A stretch of 64,000 nucleotides of DNA from positions 71,597,564 through 71,661,563 of the forward strand of contig CM061245.1 of NCBI GenBank assembly GCA_030848705.1, written 5' to 3'. Positions 11,326 through 25,200 of the stretch are shown piece after piece (positions within the stretch are counted from its first letter, which is position 1; the number at the start of each line of letters is the position of its first letter). A program made the translations under genes and the position numbers. The notes below the pieces were generated by a model. That model did not search any database. It was not told the origin of the DNA and saw only the letters and a list, made by a program, of their open reading frames with translations. The stretch comes from Heracleum sosnowskyi (Eukaryota; Streptophyta; Magnoliopsida; Apiales; Apiaceae).

Positions 11326-12395
11326 ACGGTTTTCACCTATCTATTTAAGATTAAACGATTTTTATTATTTTGATATTAAATGGGTTTCCTTATTTAATTA
11401 CAACTATTTTTATTTTTAACTTTTTGAAAAATCCAATCCTAATATAATATCTTTTAACTTAGAAAACTTTTAAATTATCAAAATACACTTTTTAGTATTT
11501 AAATATAATTCTATTATTAATCAGATACACTTTTTAATATTAGATCTAACAATTCTCATTGATCTATTTAAGATCTAACTGTAATTATTAATTTAGTCGT
11601 ATAGTGATCGTACACAGACCAGATCGATTTTAATTTTTTCTTCAATTGATTTTAATATTTTATTGAAATAAAAATAGAATTTATAAATTTAAAAGAATTA
11701 GGAAAAAAATTAAATTGGTGCTACAATAAAAAAAATATTTATTAAAATTTAGATAATCACTTTATTGTTTGGGCTCTATCTTGAGTTTTAGACAACAGAT
11801 TTTAACGATTTTACAGCCCATGCGAAGCTAACAAAATTATATTTCATTTAATGATGTTTTACGGTTTTCACCTATCTATTTAAGATTAAACGATTTTTAT
11901 TATTTTGATATTAAATGGGTTTCCTTATTTAATTACAACTATTTTTATTTTTAACTTTTTGAAAAATCCAATCCTAATATAATATCTTTTAACTTAGAAA
12001 ACTTTTAAATTATCAAAATACACTTTTTAGTATTTAAATATAATTCTATTATTAATCAGATACACTTTTTAATATTAGATCTAACAATTCTCATTGATCT
12101 ATTTAAGATCTAACTGTAATTATTAATTTAGTCGTATAGTGATCGTACACAGACCAGATCGATTTTAATTTTTTCTTCAATTGATTTTAATATTTTATTG
12201 AAATAAAAATAGAATTTATAAATTTAAAAGAATTAGGAAAAAAATTAAATTGGTGCTACAATAAAAAAAATATTTATTAAAATTTAGATAATCACTTTAT
12301 TGTTTGGGCTCTATCTTGAGTTTTAGACAACAGATTTTAACGATTTTACAGCCCATGCGAAGCTAACAAAATTATATTTCATTTAATGATGTTTT
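11326..12395. repeat. Near-perfect tandem duplication of 535 bp inside the Helitron
   Basis: The unit acggttttcacctatctatt starts at 11326 and again at 11861. Both copies run to atgatgtttt (ends 11860 and 12395). I saw no mismatch between the copies by eye. Each contains CAGCCCATGCGAAGCTAAC, a degenerate form of the Helitron 3' hairpin. Confidence 0.85.
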
Positions 12396-12677
12396 AATAA
12401 TTTTATGTTTGTTATATGTAAAATAATATAATTATAATTTGGATTAATCAAATTGTTATGTTTCTTTAGAAAAAAAGTGTTTAAATTTATTTATGTACAC
12501 GTAAGTCTCTGTAGGTTCACGTGTATCATTGGTAGTATGATATACATCAGCATTATATTGATAATTTTTAATATTGTAATCAATATGAATTGTTATCTTG
12601 ATATTTGATTTAACAATTATTATCTAATTGGAACTATACATAAATTCAAGAGAAAGGATATTTAAGAATTTTTACAT

Positions 12678-13079
12678 AGAAAACTTTTAAATTATCAAAA
12701 TACACTTTTTAGTATTTAAATATAATTCTATTATTAATCAGATACACTTTTTAATATTAGATCTAACAATTCTCATCGATCTATTTAAGATCTAACTGTA
12801 ATTATTAATTTGGTCGTACAGTGATCGTACACGGACCAGATCGATTTTAATTTTTTCTTAAATTGATTTTAATATTTTATTGAAATAAAAATAGAATTTA
12901 TAAATTTAAAAGAATTAGGAAAAAAATTAAATTGGTGCTACAATAAAAAAAATATTTATTAAAATTTAGATAATCACTTTACTGTTTGGGCTCTATCTTG
13001 AGTTTTAGACAACAGATTTTCACGATTTTACAGCCCATGCGAAGCTAACAAAATTATCTTTAATTTAATGATGGTTTAA
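12678..13079. repeat. Third, diverged partial copy of the 535-bp unit
   Basis: From tagaaaacttttaaattatc to the CCCATGCGAAGCTAAC motif this matches 11994-12395 with a few substitutions (for example gtcgtacagtgatcgtacac against gtcgtatagtgatcgtacac). It is older than the exact pair. Confidence 0.75.
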
Positions 13080-13384
13080 TAATTTCTATCTGACTGGAAG
13101 TATCCATAAACTAAAGAGAAAATATAATTACGAATTTTTACATAAAGATTTCTATTCAATATAGAAAACCTATTTATAATTGGTTTAAATTATCAAAATA
13201 CACCTTTTAGTATTTAAATACTATCCTATTATTAATCAAATACAATTTTTAATATTATATCTAACGGTCCTCATCTATTTGAATATTTATAGTTTTATAA
13301 TCCAACGGATCATATACTTTTGGTAGTACAGTGACCGACCAAAGTTTTGGATAAGATCTCCCTTGCGCTTATTATATATAAGGA

Positions 13385-14440
13385 GTTAATATGTACGGTT
13401 GAATTACCACGCAGATCTTTTTGCTAAGGGCTCAGTGGGATTGGAGATGCTCTAATGCACTAGGGGAGACGACAGCTATTGAGAATGAAAGCAACACTAG
13501 CTCTAAGCCTCTAACCAACCCACCGACACTAGTATCCTTCTTCATTCTGCCTGGTTTTTTTTTCATGTCAACTATAACATCTCCCCCAAGCAATAAAATT
13601 GAATGCTATAAACAACAAACAAGAAAATGCAATAATAGGATTCACGTTTCATCCACATTATTTTTAACACAAAGTTGGATAAAAATTTCTCTTCACCGCA
13701 ATGGGATCGAGAGGATAGAAATTAAAAACAGGGAATTGTGCAGACAGACAATTAAAGAACACGAGTTGTACATATAAAGATTTACAAACGAATTAATCTG
13801 ATCAAAGTCATTACAGTTGCTCTGTTAATGCATAGTTTCGAACCAGAGAAAATAAATGGTCTATTACGTCGGGGTCGGGGAAAAAAAATACAAATTTATC
13901 AAGCAATGATAACAATTTGGGGGGAGGGGGATATAGAATGGATAGAAAAAAGAACACAATTAGAGCAGTATAAGAGGTCCAAAAGATATAGCCTTAAGTT
14001 TCAATATAAGAGATAGTCGATCTTGTTGTAATCCACATGGCTTTACAACTTTAACCATATTGCTCCAAAAGACCCTTCTGAGGTAACATAAATAAGGTAT
14101 CTAAACCCTTTCTATTTTCAAAATATGCATCTTTTACTGTCTCTACAAAGTTCAAAAGATTGTGTTCCATACGTACAATTGCCATCAATTACTCAACAAC
14201 ATCAATAGAGTAGTACAATTTTGATCGCCACAGCAAAAGAGTTGATAAGCAAGGAGGGTAAAGTTCAGAATGATCGCTTGCTAAAATGGCATGCATTTGC
14301 TACCTTGTACCTACAAAATTAAAGTTATTTTCATATCCCACAACAGTTCAGCTTCACATATATAATAAGTATTACACCTTGCAAGGATCATTGGTATACC
14401 TGAACTTTATTAACTAGTTAGTAGTCCCACTTTCACACAA
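13385..14440. other. 3' flank / probable 3' UTR of CLPR4
   Basis: No independent gene is visible. The part nearest the CLPR4 stop codon (14443) should include its 3' UTR and polyadenylation region on the minus strand. Open frames here are short, low in conserved features and judged random. Confidence 0.5.
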
Positions 14441-14512
14441 TCAGATAAGTTGTGCTTTTTTTAGATCCGACAGAACTCCTCTGTCCTCACTACCTCTTTC
14501 ATTGTAAAGAAC
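14441..14512 (-). CDS. CLPR4: CLPR4 exon 7 (C-terminus and stop)
   Basis: 24 codons including TGA at 14443-14441, VLYNERGSEDRGVLSDLKKA through QLI. Acceptor ACCTGCAG. The ending matches that known for ClpR4 rather than ClpR1-3. Confidence 0.92.
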   Translation of the reverse strand, partial: VLYNERGSEDRGVLSDLKKAQLI

Positions 14513-16166
14513 CTGCAGGTTAACAAGAAAATATATATATATGCCCAACACAATTATTTTTGCTAGACAAGATTTACTACAAGTACCTTGTCAATGATCC
14601 CATATTCAAGTGCTTCACTAGGACTAAAATACTTTGGACGCCTAATATCTTCTTCAATCTGCTCTGGTGATTTTCCTATATGCTTTGCGTAGAGATTTAC
14701 CTTCAAGTTTAATAAACAAAAACACTTTAAATCAACGCTTGAATGCACGCACATAGAAAAGCCTGAGCCCAAACAGAATTGGCAACTTGATCATTATATT
14801 TATTAATTCTGATTTTCAACCATTTAACTGTATAATAATTAGATGAAGAAACTTATGAAAGGCAAGAATTATCTTGAAATCTTGGTATTACCAATTCCGT
14901 CTTCACATTCTTAACTTCTTTTCTCATAAGATTGACATCTGTAGCTTGACCTTGAAACCTTCCAATTGGCTGAGTAAAAACATGGTGGCAAAGTCAACAG
15001 ATCAACATTTATTAACACAGCTCAAACTTGCATTAGAAGAAAATCAGTGTATAGAATCATTGATAACATCACAAACTAACAATACCTGCTTGATCATTAT
15101 TGTTGATGATGGCAAGGCCGAACGATTTCCTTTAGCACCAGAAGCTAAAAGTAAGGCAGCCTCCCCCCAAGCATTGCCCACACACAGAGTAAAGATAGGT
15201 GGCTTGACATAACTGCAGAGGAAAGTTAAGTTCATTATTAGAGTATCAATAAATTTGAACACACTAACAATCAACTCATGTACTTGAATGAACCAATGAA
15301 CGCTAGGGCATGGCATATTTGCAAAAATTTCGAACTTAATTTATTTGAAGAGGGCCTGCAATATTCTTCGTATGCATAATAGTTCCGCATTTGGCTCTAT
15401 TTAGCAAATTAGTTTGATCTCGAAATTGCCATAAAAAAAGTGCAGATGAAATAACATTGTAGGCTCCCTCTGCCAATGCTAATAACTAATAAGCAAACTT
15501 TTAGTCACTGTGGTGACCCATAAATATCTTCTATTTGGTTCACACTTCCAGAGTTCCAGTCCTACGTAAAGGCATAATTTTTAAACTTTCAAGATTTTGA
15601 CAAGTCCCTTTACAGATTTTACAAAACGACTAATTGAAAAACATAAACTGGTGTAGTGGCATCGATTTATTTTAGTGAATTTATGCGGGGACTGCATACA
15701 TCAGAGTGTCTGGAAGGATGCCAACTCCTAAATGCAATCATGTCCAATGTGTTGCATTTGTTATTTATTTATACATTAGTGGTGCAAGATAATCAACTAG
15801 CAGTCAACAAATATACAACACGACCAATATCAAAGAGTTATAACCTCATAACATCGTAAATTGCAAAAGCTTCTGTTTCATAACCCAGCTTCTCACCACC
15901 CTGCAAAAAGTAAAAATATATGATAATTCCATTTTCCAATAACAGAACTGCAATCTATATACACAAAAACGAAGATAACATGAATCATCTGTATTTTTGT
16001 TACATCGTTTTATAATCTATGAACTGCATGCTATATGAGTAGTTTATACAGTCAGATCAGAAGTATGTGCTAGTTAATTTACCAAGTTTCTGATGCTAAT
16101 TACTTGTGCGTCGTTTAGATTGGTTCTTAGTTTGTATTTTAAAAAAGGTTTGTATTTGATCACTAG

Positions 16167-16206
<40 letters not shown>

Positions 16207-19200
16207 CCATTACTCCATGAAGAACACTCTTATATAAAGAACACCATAGAATCTTACAAAAATTGCATGTTGATTCTAATTTTCTCACCAAAAAAGGTTT
16301 ATTACAAATAAAAATAGAATCTAACAAAAAATTAGAATCAAATAAAACATGATTACATGTAATTTCATTGTAATAAATATATATACAAGATTCTGTACTG
16401 GATTCTATGTAATGTTTAATTTTTAAATTTAGATGAGATTCTACGTTAAATTCGATATGTTAGGCTTAATTGTTGTTCAATTTTATGATTCTAATTTAAA
16501 AAAATCAATTTTTATGAAAAATAAAGTGTTTATGACGGTGTTCTTTATATAAGGTGTTCTTCCTAGAGTGCAACTCTATATATATATATACTATCTTATA
16601 TCCCCTGCGATGCACGGTTTTCTTTAATATTTTTTTATTTTTTATTTAAATTTTTGTAATTATAAATTTTAATATATATTTATATGTGTATATAATAAAT
16701 TGGATTTATATATCTAACAATATAAATATTTTAATTTAATAAATTGTTGACGTAATCTTTAGTAGTATTTTAGTTATTAAAATAGAAAAATATATTTAAA
16801 TAATAGATCTCGTATTTATTTACTCTTAAAAATCTAAAAGTGATTAAAGTGCAAATAACAAAATATGTGCCTTGTAATGTGCCGAGTTTCTTTTAACATA
16901 TGCTATTACTTTTATTTTTTATTAATTATCTTATTTAAATTGAATGTTATAAAAAATTATATTAAACACAGATTTTATAAGTTTAATATAATAATATTGT
17001 TATTATTTCTATTTTTTGCCCGTGTTATTTTTAATTCGAATATGAGTTGTTTCAATTAAAAAATATAAACAGACAATGTCCTTAAAAAGACAGTTAGATA
17101 CTTATTAATAATTATATAAAATTATATTACATTTTTATATATATGTTGCCCGTGTTACTTTTAGAAAATTAGTTATTTAAATTAGAAAATAGAAAATTAT
17201 ATTACCTTCTATATATATATGTTGCTCATGTTACTTTTAGAAAATTAGTTGTTTAAGTTAGAAAAAATAAAAAAGGTTATGTGTTTAGTTGAAAAGGGTA
17301 TAATTATATATTAACAATATTACCATTACATATTTATTCTACATGTGTTATATTTAGAAGATGAGTTGTTTTAGTTAGAAAATGTAAAACAAATAATGTG
17401 TTTTAGCTGAAAAAGGTAATCGATTATAAATATTTAATAATATTACCATATTATATATAAGTTACTAATTTTATTTTTAGAAGATGAGTTGTTTTAGTTA
17501 GAAAAATATATAAAATTGATAATGTGTTTTAGTTGAAAAAATCAATTAGTTATAGATAGGCCCGACCCAAATACAGACCGACCGAACAAACTTTTAATGT
17601 TTCGTCTTTAATAATATAGTATAAAGTTTTGATTTTCGATTTTCGGTCATTTATTCTATTTAATAAATAATAAAATAATATAAAAAATAGTAACTAAATG
17701 ATTGCCTTTTATAATTAAAATATTTTTTTCTAACAAAATCTACCCCTTCCTTACCTTAAAATTAAAACATATTACCTTTTATATTTGTTCTTACTAAAAT
17801 CTCTCTTTTCCAAAAATATGTGCAACCCTTACTTATTTATTTTAAAACATATTTTAATGTTTTTAATTATTTAAAAAAGCTTACCTATTTTAACATGCCA
17901 AGGTATTTTTTTAACAAATTAAATTATATACTATACTATTATATAATAAGAGTAGGAGGGATAATAAAGGAGTCCTACCAAAGATCAAGGGATTGACTCC
18001 TAACAACTACGAATTATATTATATAGTATAGGAATAAGAGGTATTATTTAAAGGAGTACTACGATAAAGTTTAGAATTCAATTATTAAACAATTAGCAAC
18101 TAGCAGACTTCTTAACTTCATCAAAAATAAAGAATTCAGTTTTATTCAAACATATTAATTGGTAATATGTTTATGTTTGCTTTTTGAATGTATTTTATAG
18201 CGAATTGTAAAATTATATGTTAATCATGTTTGGTTGCATATAAAATTATATGCCGATCAACTTATCATAACGAGCATGATAATTTGTTTATGTGTAAGAA
18301 TGGTAAGTAATCACGAGTTTCGATTATGCCATTAATTTTTATGGCTACAGCCTACTAAATACTAAGGTCATCTCCAATCATTATGATCCAAAAATCCAAA
18401 TTTAGATCATTAACTAATCCAAATTACTATCTACATATTATACTAGCCTATAACCCGTTTAATAGTTGTTAACTTATTATTTGTGTTTGTGTATAATATT
18501 TTTATTAGTTGGATATTAAATGAATTTGTTAAAAAAACTAAGTAGGTTTCTAAATATATTTTTATTGAAATTTATAATTATAATAATAAGACATGTTAAA
18601 AATAATAAATAACCTTTTAAAATAAATAAGACTATTTAAATAAGTTTTTAAAATAATTAGGCTTACTTTTAAAATAATTAGAGTAATTTGTGATAATTAA
18701 TTATAATATATTATAATAATTAAAAATAATATACTTTATTAGTATATTATTTTAATTGATGTTTAATAATTATGCTTAAATAAATATTTTTAGAGATGTA
18801 CTAAAATATTTTTTAATAAATAAGCCCGTAAATTGGTCCAAGTATATTGACTTACAAATTATAAGCTCATCACACGACTCAAATAACGTTCTAATTAGCA
18901 TAGTTAATTTTTTTTATATAAATATCTTAACTATTAAATCTACAAATTAAAGAACGACTAACCAAACTACTAATGAAACTTTTTTTTGCAAGTGTTACTT
19001 TTAAATATTTTATTATATATTTGACGAAAAAAGTATAATACAACAAATTTGACGAAATTTAATCTTTATTTACATTTTTTAAAATTAATATTAATATTAT
19101 TATTTATTTTATTTTTTATTTGGCATATTTGCTTTTATTTTTTTGATGATTAATTTATGCATTCATTTGCTATATTAAATTGTTTAAAAAAAATTATAAT

Positions 19201-22200
19201 GAATATTTATTTGACTCGACGTGATTTAATAATTTATAGGACTGTCCTTGTCCAATTTTCAGTGTTTAGTGTCACATTTGAGGTAACTGATAACTATATA
19301 TATGTCGTTTGTGATAATTTTAGAAAAGGAAAAATTTTAGTTAGCAAATATAAAAAAAAAATACGCTTTGGCTAATAAAAGTAATCAGTTAATTATTAGT
19401 ATTTATGCTACTAAATGGAATAGCCCGTGATATTTTTGAGATTTTAACTAGGAGAAATTTTAGTTAAAAATATAAAAAAGAATATACACTTTGGTAAAAA
19501 AAGCTAATCGGTTAGTTATTAATAATTATAATATTATTATTTTATTTTATTAAATAGAACCGCATGTGGTATTTTTGGAAAATGAGAGATTTTAGTTAGG
19601 AAAAATAAAAAATAGAAATGTTAGTTATAAAAAAGAATATATGTTTTGGTTAATAAAAGTAATTGATTAATTATTAGTATTTTATGTTACTAAATTAAAT
19701 TGCCCGTGATATCATTGAAGTTTTAGTTTGAAAAAAATTTAGTTCTAAAATATAAAAAAAATATACGTTCTGGAAAAAAGAGCTAATCAGTTAGTCATTG
19801 GTAATTATAATATTATTATTTTAATTTATTAAATAGAACTGTCTGTGATATTTTTGGAAAATGAGAGATTTTAGTTAGGAAAAATAGAAAAATAGAAATT
19901 TTAGTTAGAAAATATAAAAAAGAATATACACTTTGGCTAAAAAAGGTAATGGGTTAGTTATTAGCAATTATAACTTTATTATGTTATTTTATTAAATGAG
20001 ACTGCATGCGATATTTTTGGAAAATGAGATATTTTAGTTGGGAAAAATAGAAAATATATTCTATATAATAATTTTAATATTTTATCTAATGGTTCTCATC
20101 GATTTGAACAGAAATATTTAACGATTTGAACAGAAATATTTAACGGCTATGAATTGAGTGACCAAACTATTGGAGGACCAGACTACAAAATACGATATTT
20201 TTTAAAAAGGAGAGAGTTTAGTAAGAAAAAATAGAAAGATACATGTTTTAGTTGAAAAAGGTAATTGTCGTGATATTTTTGGAAAAAAAAGGAATTTTGT
20301 TAGAAAAAATAGAAAAGGTAATGTATTTTAGCCGAAAAGGGTAGTTAGTTATAAATAGGTAATATTACTATTTAATAATATTTTTTATTGATAAGTAAAG
20401 GTAATTAAGTAAAACACGAATTACCAAAAAATTGTACCGACCGACCAAACTTTTAATGTTTCGTCTAGTCTATTATATGATAGTATGGATTTTATTTTAT
20501 TAAATGGAATTGTCCGTTATAATTTTTGAAAATGAGAGTTTATAGTTGGAGAAATTTTAGTTAGAAATTATAAAAAATAATATATGATTTGGTTAAAAGA
20601 GCTAATCGGTTAGTTGTTCGTAATAATATTCTTTTAATAAATGGAACTGTCCGTGATATTGTTGGAAAATGAGAGATTTTAGTTAGGAAAAATAGAAAAG
20701 TACCCGTGATAATTTTGGAAAATGAGAGCTTTTAGTTTAGCTAAAAAAGCTAATCGATTACTTATTAGTAATTGTAATATTATTATTTTATTTTATTAAA
20801 TGAAACTGCCCGTGATATTTTTGGAATTTGAGAGGTTTTAGTTGGGAAAAAATAGAAAAGTAGAAATTTTAGTTAGAAAATACAAAAAAGAATATACACT
20901 TTGGCTAAAAAAAGGTAACTAGTTAGTTATTAGCAATTATAAAATTATTATTTTATATTATTAAATGGAACTGCCCGTGATATTTTTGAAAAATAAGATG
21001 TTTTAATTTGAAAAATAAAAAAAGATAAGAAAAGGTACTCTATATAATAATTTTTAGGATTTTATGCAACGGTTCTCATCGATTTGATCAAAAAGATCCA
21101 AGGGTTGTGAATTGAGTGACCAAAATATGAAGACCAGACTACAAACCGACTACAAAACTTTCAATGTTCCGTTTTTAATATAATAGTATAGATATAGATA
21201 GATAGATGTTGTTTGTCATAATTTAAGAAAATAGTATAGATAGATAGATAGATGTCGTATGTCATAATTTTAAAAAAGGAGAAATTTTAGTTAGAAAATA
21301 TAAAAAAAATATACGTTTTGGCTAATAAAGGTAATCGGTTAATTATTAATATTTATAATATATTAGTAATCGGTTAAAAAAGAATATACGTTTTGGAAGA
21401 AAAAACTATTCGGTTAGTCACTAATAATTATAATATTATTATTTTATTTTATTAAATAGAACAGTTCGTGATATTTTTGGAAAATGAGAGGTTTTATTTA
21501 GAAAAAATAGAAAAGTAGAAATTTTTAGAAAATATAAAAAAGAATATACACTTTAGCTAAAAAAAGGTAATGGGTTAGTTATTAGCAATTATAACCTTAT
21601 CGTGTTATGTAATGTTATTAAATGAAACTGTCTGCGATATTTTTGGAAAATGAGATGTTTTAGTTAGGAAAAATAGAAAAGATATTCTATATAATAATTT
21701 TAATATTTTATCTTAACGGTTCTCATCGATTTAATCAGAAATATCTAACGACTATGAATAGAGTGACCAGACTACAAAAACTTTCAGGAGGACCAGACTA
21801 CAAAACTTTCAATTTTTCTTCTTTAATATAATAATATAGATAATATAAATATTATATCGAACTATCTAATCTTAAATTTAATGTTTAATCATTGTTAACT
21901 ATTTATATTATATTTAATGAATTAATTAAATTAAAGATATAAATTTTTTTAATATACATAAATAACATTCAAATTGTATGCATAAATTATATTATAAGTT
22001 TTATTCTAAAATTAAATTTTATTAACTATTAATTACATACTATTATTAATGAAATAATTAAAGGAGTCACAAATCAATTTTATATCTAATAAACTAAAAA
22101 TATACAAATAACAAAACCATTATTTTAATATTAAATCAACTGATCCAAATTTGGATAAGTGACAGTGTTGATCCAAATTTGGATAACCGCTATCACTGAT

Positions 22201-25200
22201 CCAAATTTGGATTACCATTTGGATCACTGTTGGAGAAAATTTTGAGATAATCTGTCCCAAATTTGGATCTATGATGTTGGGTTTGCCCAAATAGCCTATT
22301 CATGGACGCATAGAACTGAGCCAAATTGTATTTTGACGACATGATTTTGTTGACCAGGATTTTACTCTTTCTTTTTATTATAGCAAGACAATTTTATGCA
22401 CCAATCAGTGTCAAAGAAACGTATCAATGCACCGGAGTTCTGATTAAATTCAGTTCCACAAATTTAATTTAAAATAATTTAAATGAGAATATCCCATTGA
22501 TACTGATATAAGTTTTAGAATAGCACTCGCACAAAACTGTTACATAGAATCCGACAAAAACACTATTATATAAATACACATAATTTAGTCAATTTTTCTT
22601 TTTAAATCATTGAAGCCCAAAAAGATTTTATAGTAAATAAAATTTATCCAAAATAATTTTATAATAGATTTAAATTTAAAATCAATTTTTTAGCTCAAGT
22701 TTGATTAAGTGTTAAACTTTTAATAAAATCTTTAAAATCTTTTTTTTTGTATAGAAATTTAAACATTAAATTTTTATTCAGAAAAAAAAAATTATGGAAC
22801 TACATTTAATAGAAGCCTTAAAATGTGTGTCAAACCCTACGTTTCAAATGTAAAGAACCTGGTGGGACGACGGAGGGAGTATATATAAACGTAAAGGGTT
22901 CTTACCCAAAACTTTGGTAGTCTGATCCCACCACTCTACCACAAAATTAATAAGGGTCGTTAGATATTAAATAGATAGCTGAGACTGTTAGATCTAATAT
23001 TAAAGAAATTATATTTGATTAATAGTAGGATTATATTTAAATATTAAAAAGTGTATTTTAATAATTTAAACCAGATATAATTTGTCTATATTGAATAGAA
23101 TCCTCTATGAAAAAATTCGTAACTCTTTTTTTCTTCAAGTTATAGGTAGTTTCAATTAGATAAAATTGTTAAACCAAAGATCGAGATATCGTTTCATATC
23201 AATTATAGTATTAAAATTATTAATATAATGCTCATATATATATTATTATGAATAACAATAATACTTGTGAACCCTATGTTTACATAACACTTTTTTTAAG
23301 GGATCTAACATTTTAATTCATCCAAATTATATTATATTTTTTTTACATATAACAAACGTAAAAGGATAATAACAAAATTTTATTAAAAATTGAGAGTTTC
23401 TTATTCATTAACGATAATTTGGAAAATAATACCTATAGAGAATAAAGATCATGAGCTTAATCTCAACATACTTTTCTAAAATCACAACTAAAACATGTAA
23501 ACAAACATATCTAATCATCTATTGTTAAATATTAATTATCATATATTTTGATTTATTTATAAATGAGGAAAATGAGTAATTAGATAGTAAATGTAATACA
23601 CTCAACTGATCAATTTCTATCTTAGGAGTCGGGATCTTTACTCTCGTACTCATAATATACTAACAAAAATTTAAGTTTGAAATTACCTCAACATCTTAAT
23701 ATTAGTTATTTCAACAATTAACAAGAAATTTAAATTTTGAATCATATAAATTTTGAATAAATATACATAAAATATATGTGTTTTGCACCGGGTAAACGCA
23801 ATACGAAATAATTTATCCAAAAATAAATCATTATATATTTTATCCATTATTTTAGTCATCATGGTATAATACCATAAAAAAATCGTTAAATTTTAAAATA
23901 AATAGATGAGAACCGTGAAATGTTTGAATTCTATCATATCAACAACGTATCATAAATAAAAATTAATATTTTTATCTCTAAATATATATATTTTTAAAAG
24001 TCTAGAGGCTTGGTCATAAAGGGACGATAGTACTACAAAAGAATCATTGGATCTTAAAATAAATAGATGAGAACCGTTGAATATAATGTCAAGTAATATT
24101 TTATATTTAATAGATAAATTATTTTTTCAAAAGTCCAAGGTTCAAAATTCGTCAACAATATCTTTAAAAAAATTGTATTTTAGAAGTATTAAAAATTATA
24201 ATAATTATGAATACTAAAACTAATATTGTGAAATAATATATTAAAATATATTGAAAAATACCCGTGCAGTGCACGGGCTATAAGCTAGTATATATATATA
24301 TCTGAAGAAAATTAACAATAGAAAAGATGAATGCTAGATGGAGTAATGAAGAAGTGACAGCTACCTTGGTTGTCCCTGTGGAATTTATGTAAAGATATAT
24401 AGGCTTTTCCTCATCTTCATACTGTAGGTAAAGAAACTCTGCAAGTATCAATTCAGTGACTGATGGAACTAGAGACATGCCCAGATAAACAATCCGATTT
24501 TTGTACAAATAAGATGCTAGATCTGGAGGAGGTTGCTCCCACGCACTTCCTCTTGAAAAAGGAATTACCTGCGAGAAGCACAGAGAATAGACATGACTAC
24601 CGCAGGGCATTAGAATTCTTAAGTAATACAATTCAATTCATTTAGTATATAATATTATGTCACTCGGTGTTATATCCCAAAATTCGTATGTATAAAATTC
24701 TCAAAGAACAAGCGAAATTATATAAACTCTTTATTGATCGAACAGATTTAAAACAGTGTCTACTACCAATAAACTAGATGCAACTAACTATATATGACAC
24801 ATTTATTACATAAATTTAAGAGAATAACATAGCTACAAGTCCAGGGACCTTGAACTTTAAACAGAAGTTGCTCGAGAGCCTTGAATTTCATTTTGAACTA
24901 GAGTGATGAAAGGTGAAATGTCCAATTGAAAACAAAAAAGGATCAGGCTCAGATCTGATACCCACACCTATCAACGCTGTTATGAGGACAAATTCGACGG
25001 GGCCTGGTAACAGAGATGATTAACAAAATTATAAGAGACGAGGTGTTCTATATGTAAAACAGAACCATTCCTTGCATCAACAATCTATGAGAATAAACAA
25101 TACATATGTAGGGATACTTTGTTAAAAAATTATGCATTTGATAAGGCTTCATTTCACAAGTACTAAGCATGAAAAGGATCAAATAGCACTCGTTGGAAAA

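Larger units (their letters stand above)
10823..13384 (-). mobile_element. Non-autonomous Helitron (3' end at 10823)
   Basis: On the minus strand the 3' end has the hairpin CCGTGC-ATC-GCACGG, then GGCTATAAGCTAG followed by a host T. That is the Helitron pattern of a hairpin about 10-12 bases from a terminal CTAG with insertion before T. The 5' end (minus) reads TCCTTATATATAATAAGCGC near 13384 and continues into CCAAAACTTTGGT, which is also found at the 5' end of the plus-strand Helitron at 22881. It encodes no Rep/helicase. It contains a 535-bp tandem duplication and a third partial copy. The 5' boundary is accurate to a few bases only. Confidence 0.7.
15901..24364 (-). other. CLPR4 intron 2 (8464 bp) loaded with transposons
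   Basis: It runs from the GTAGCTGTC donor at 24364 to the TTTTTGCAG acceptor at 15901. Inside are a (TA)n tract, a TIR element (16205-16577), Helitron blocks at 16591-17624, 18443-21840 and 22881-24288, and the two arms of another element around the middle block. No coding gene is visible. Confidence 0.85.

Noticed and set aside
13421..14016. Two frames of about 118 and 62 codons downstream of CLPR4.
   Set aside because: No conserved domain and a biased composition; they lie in the probable 3' UTR or flank of CLPR4 on the other strand.
19420..21680. Regularly spaced repeats that could suggest a CRISPR array.
   Set aside because: The units are 140-160 bp, diverged, AT-rich and share sequence along their whole length, with no unique spacers and no cas genes. 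They are Helitron-derived repeats in a plant intron.
22861..22880. A Stowaway MITE ending in GACGGAGGGAGTA.
   Set aside because: Only one end is visible. I could not find a matching opposite terminus within a plausible distance, so it is mentioned only as context of the Helitron 5' boundary.
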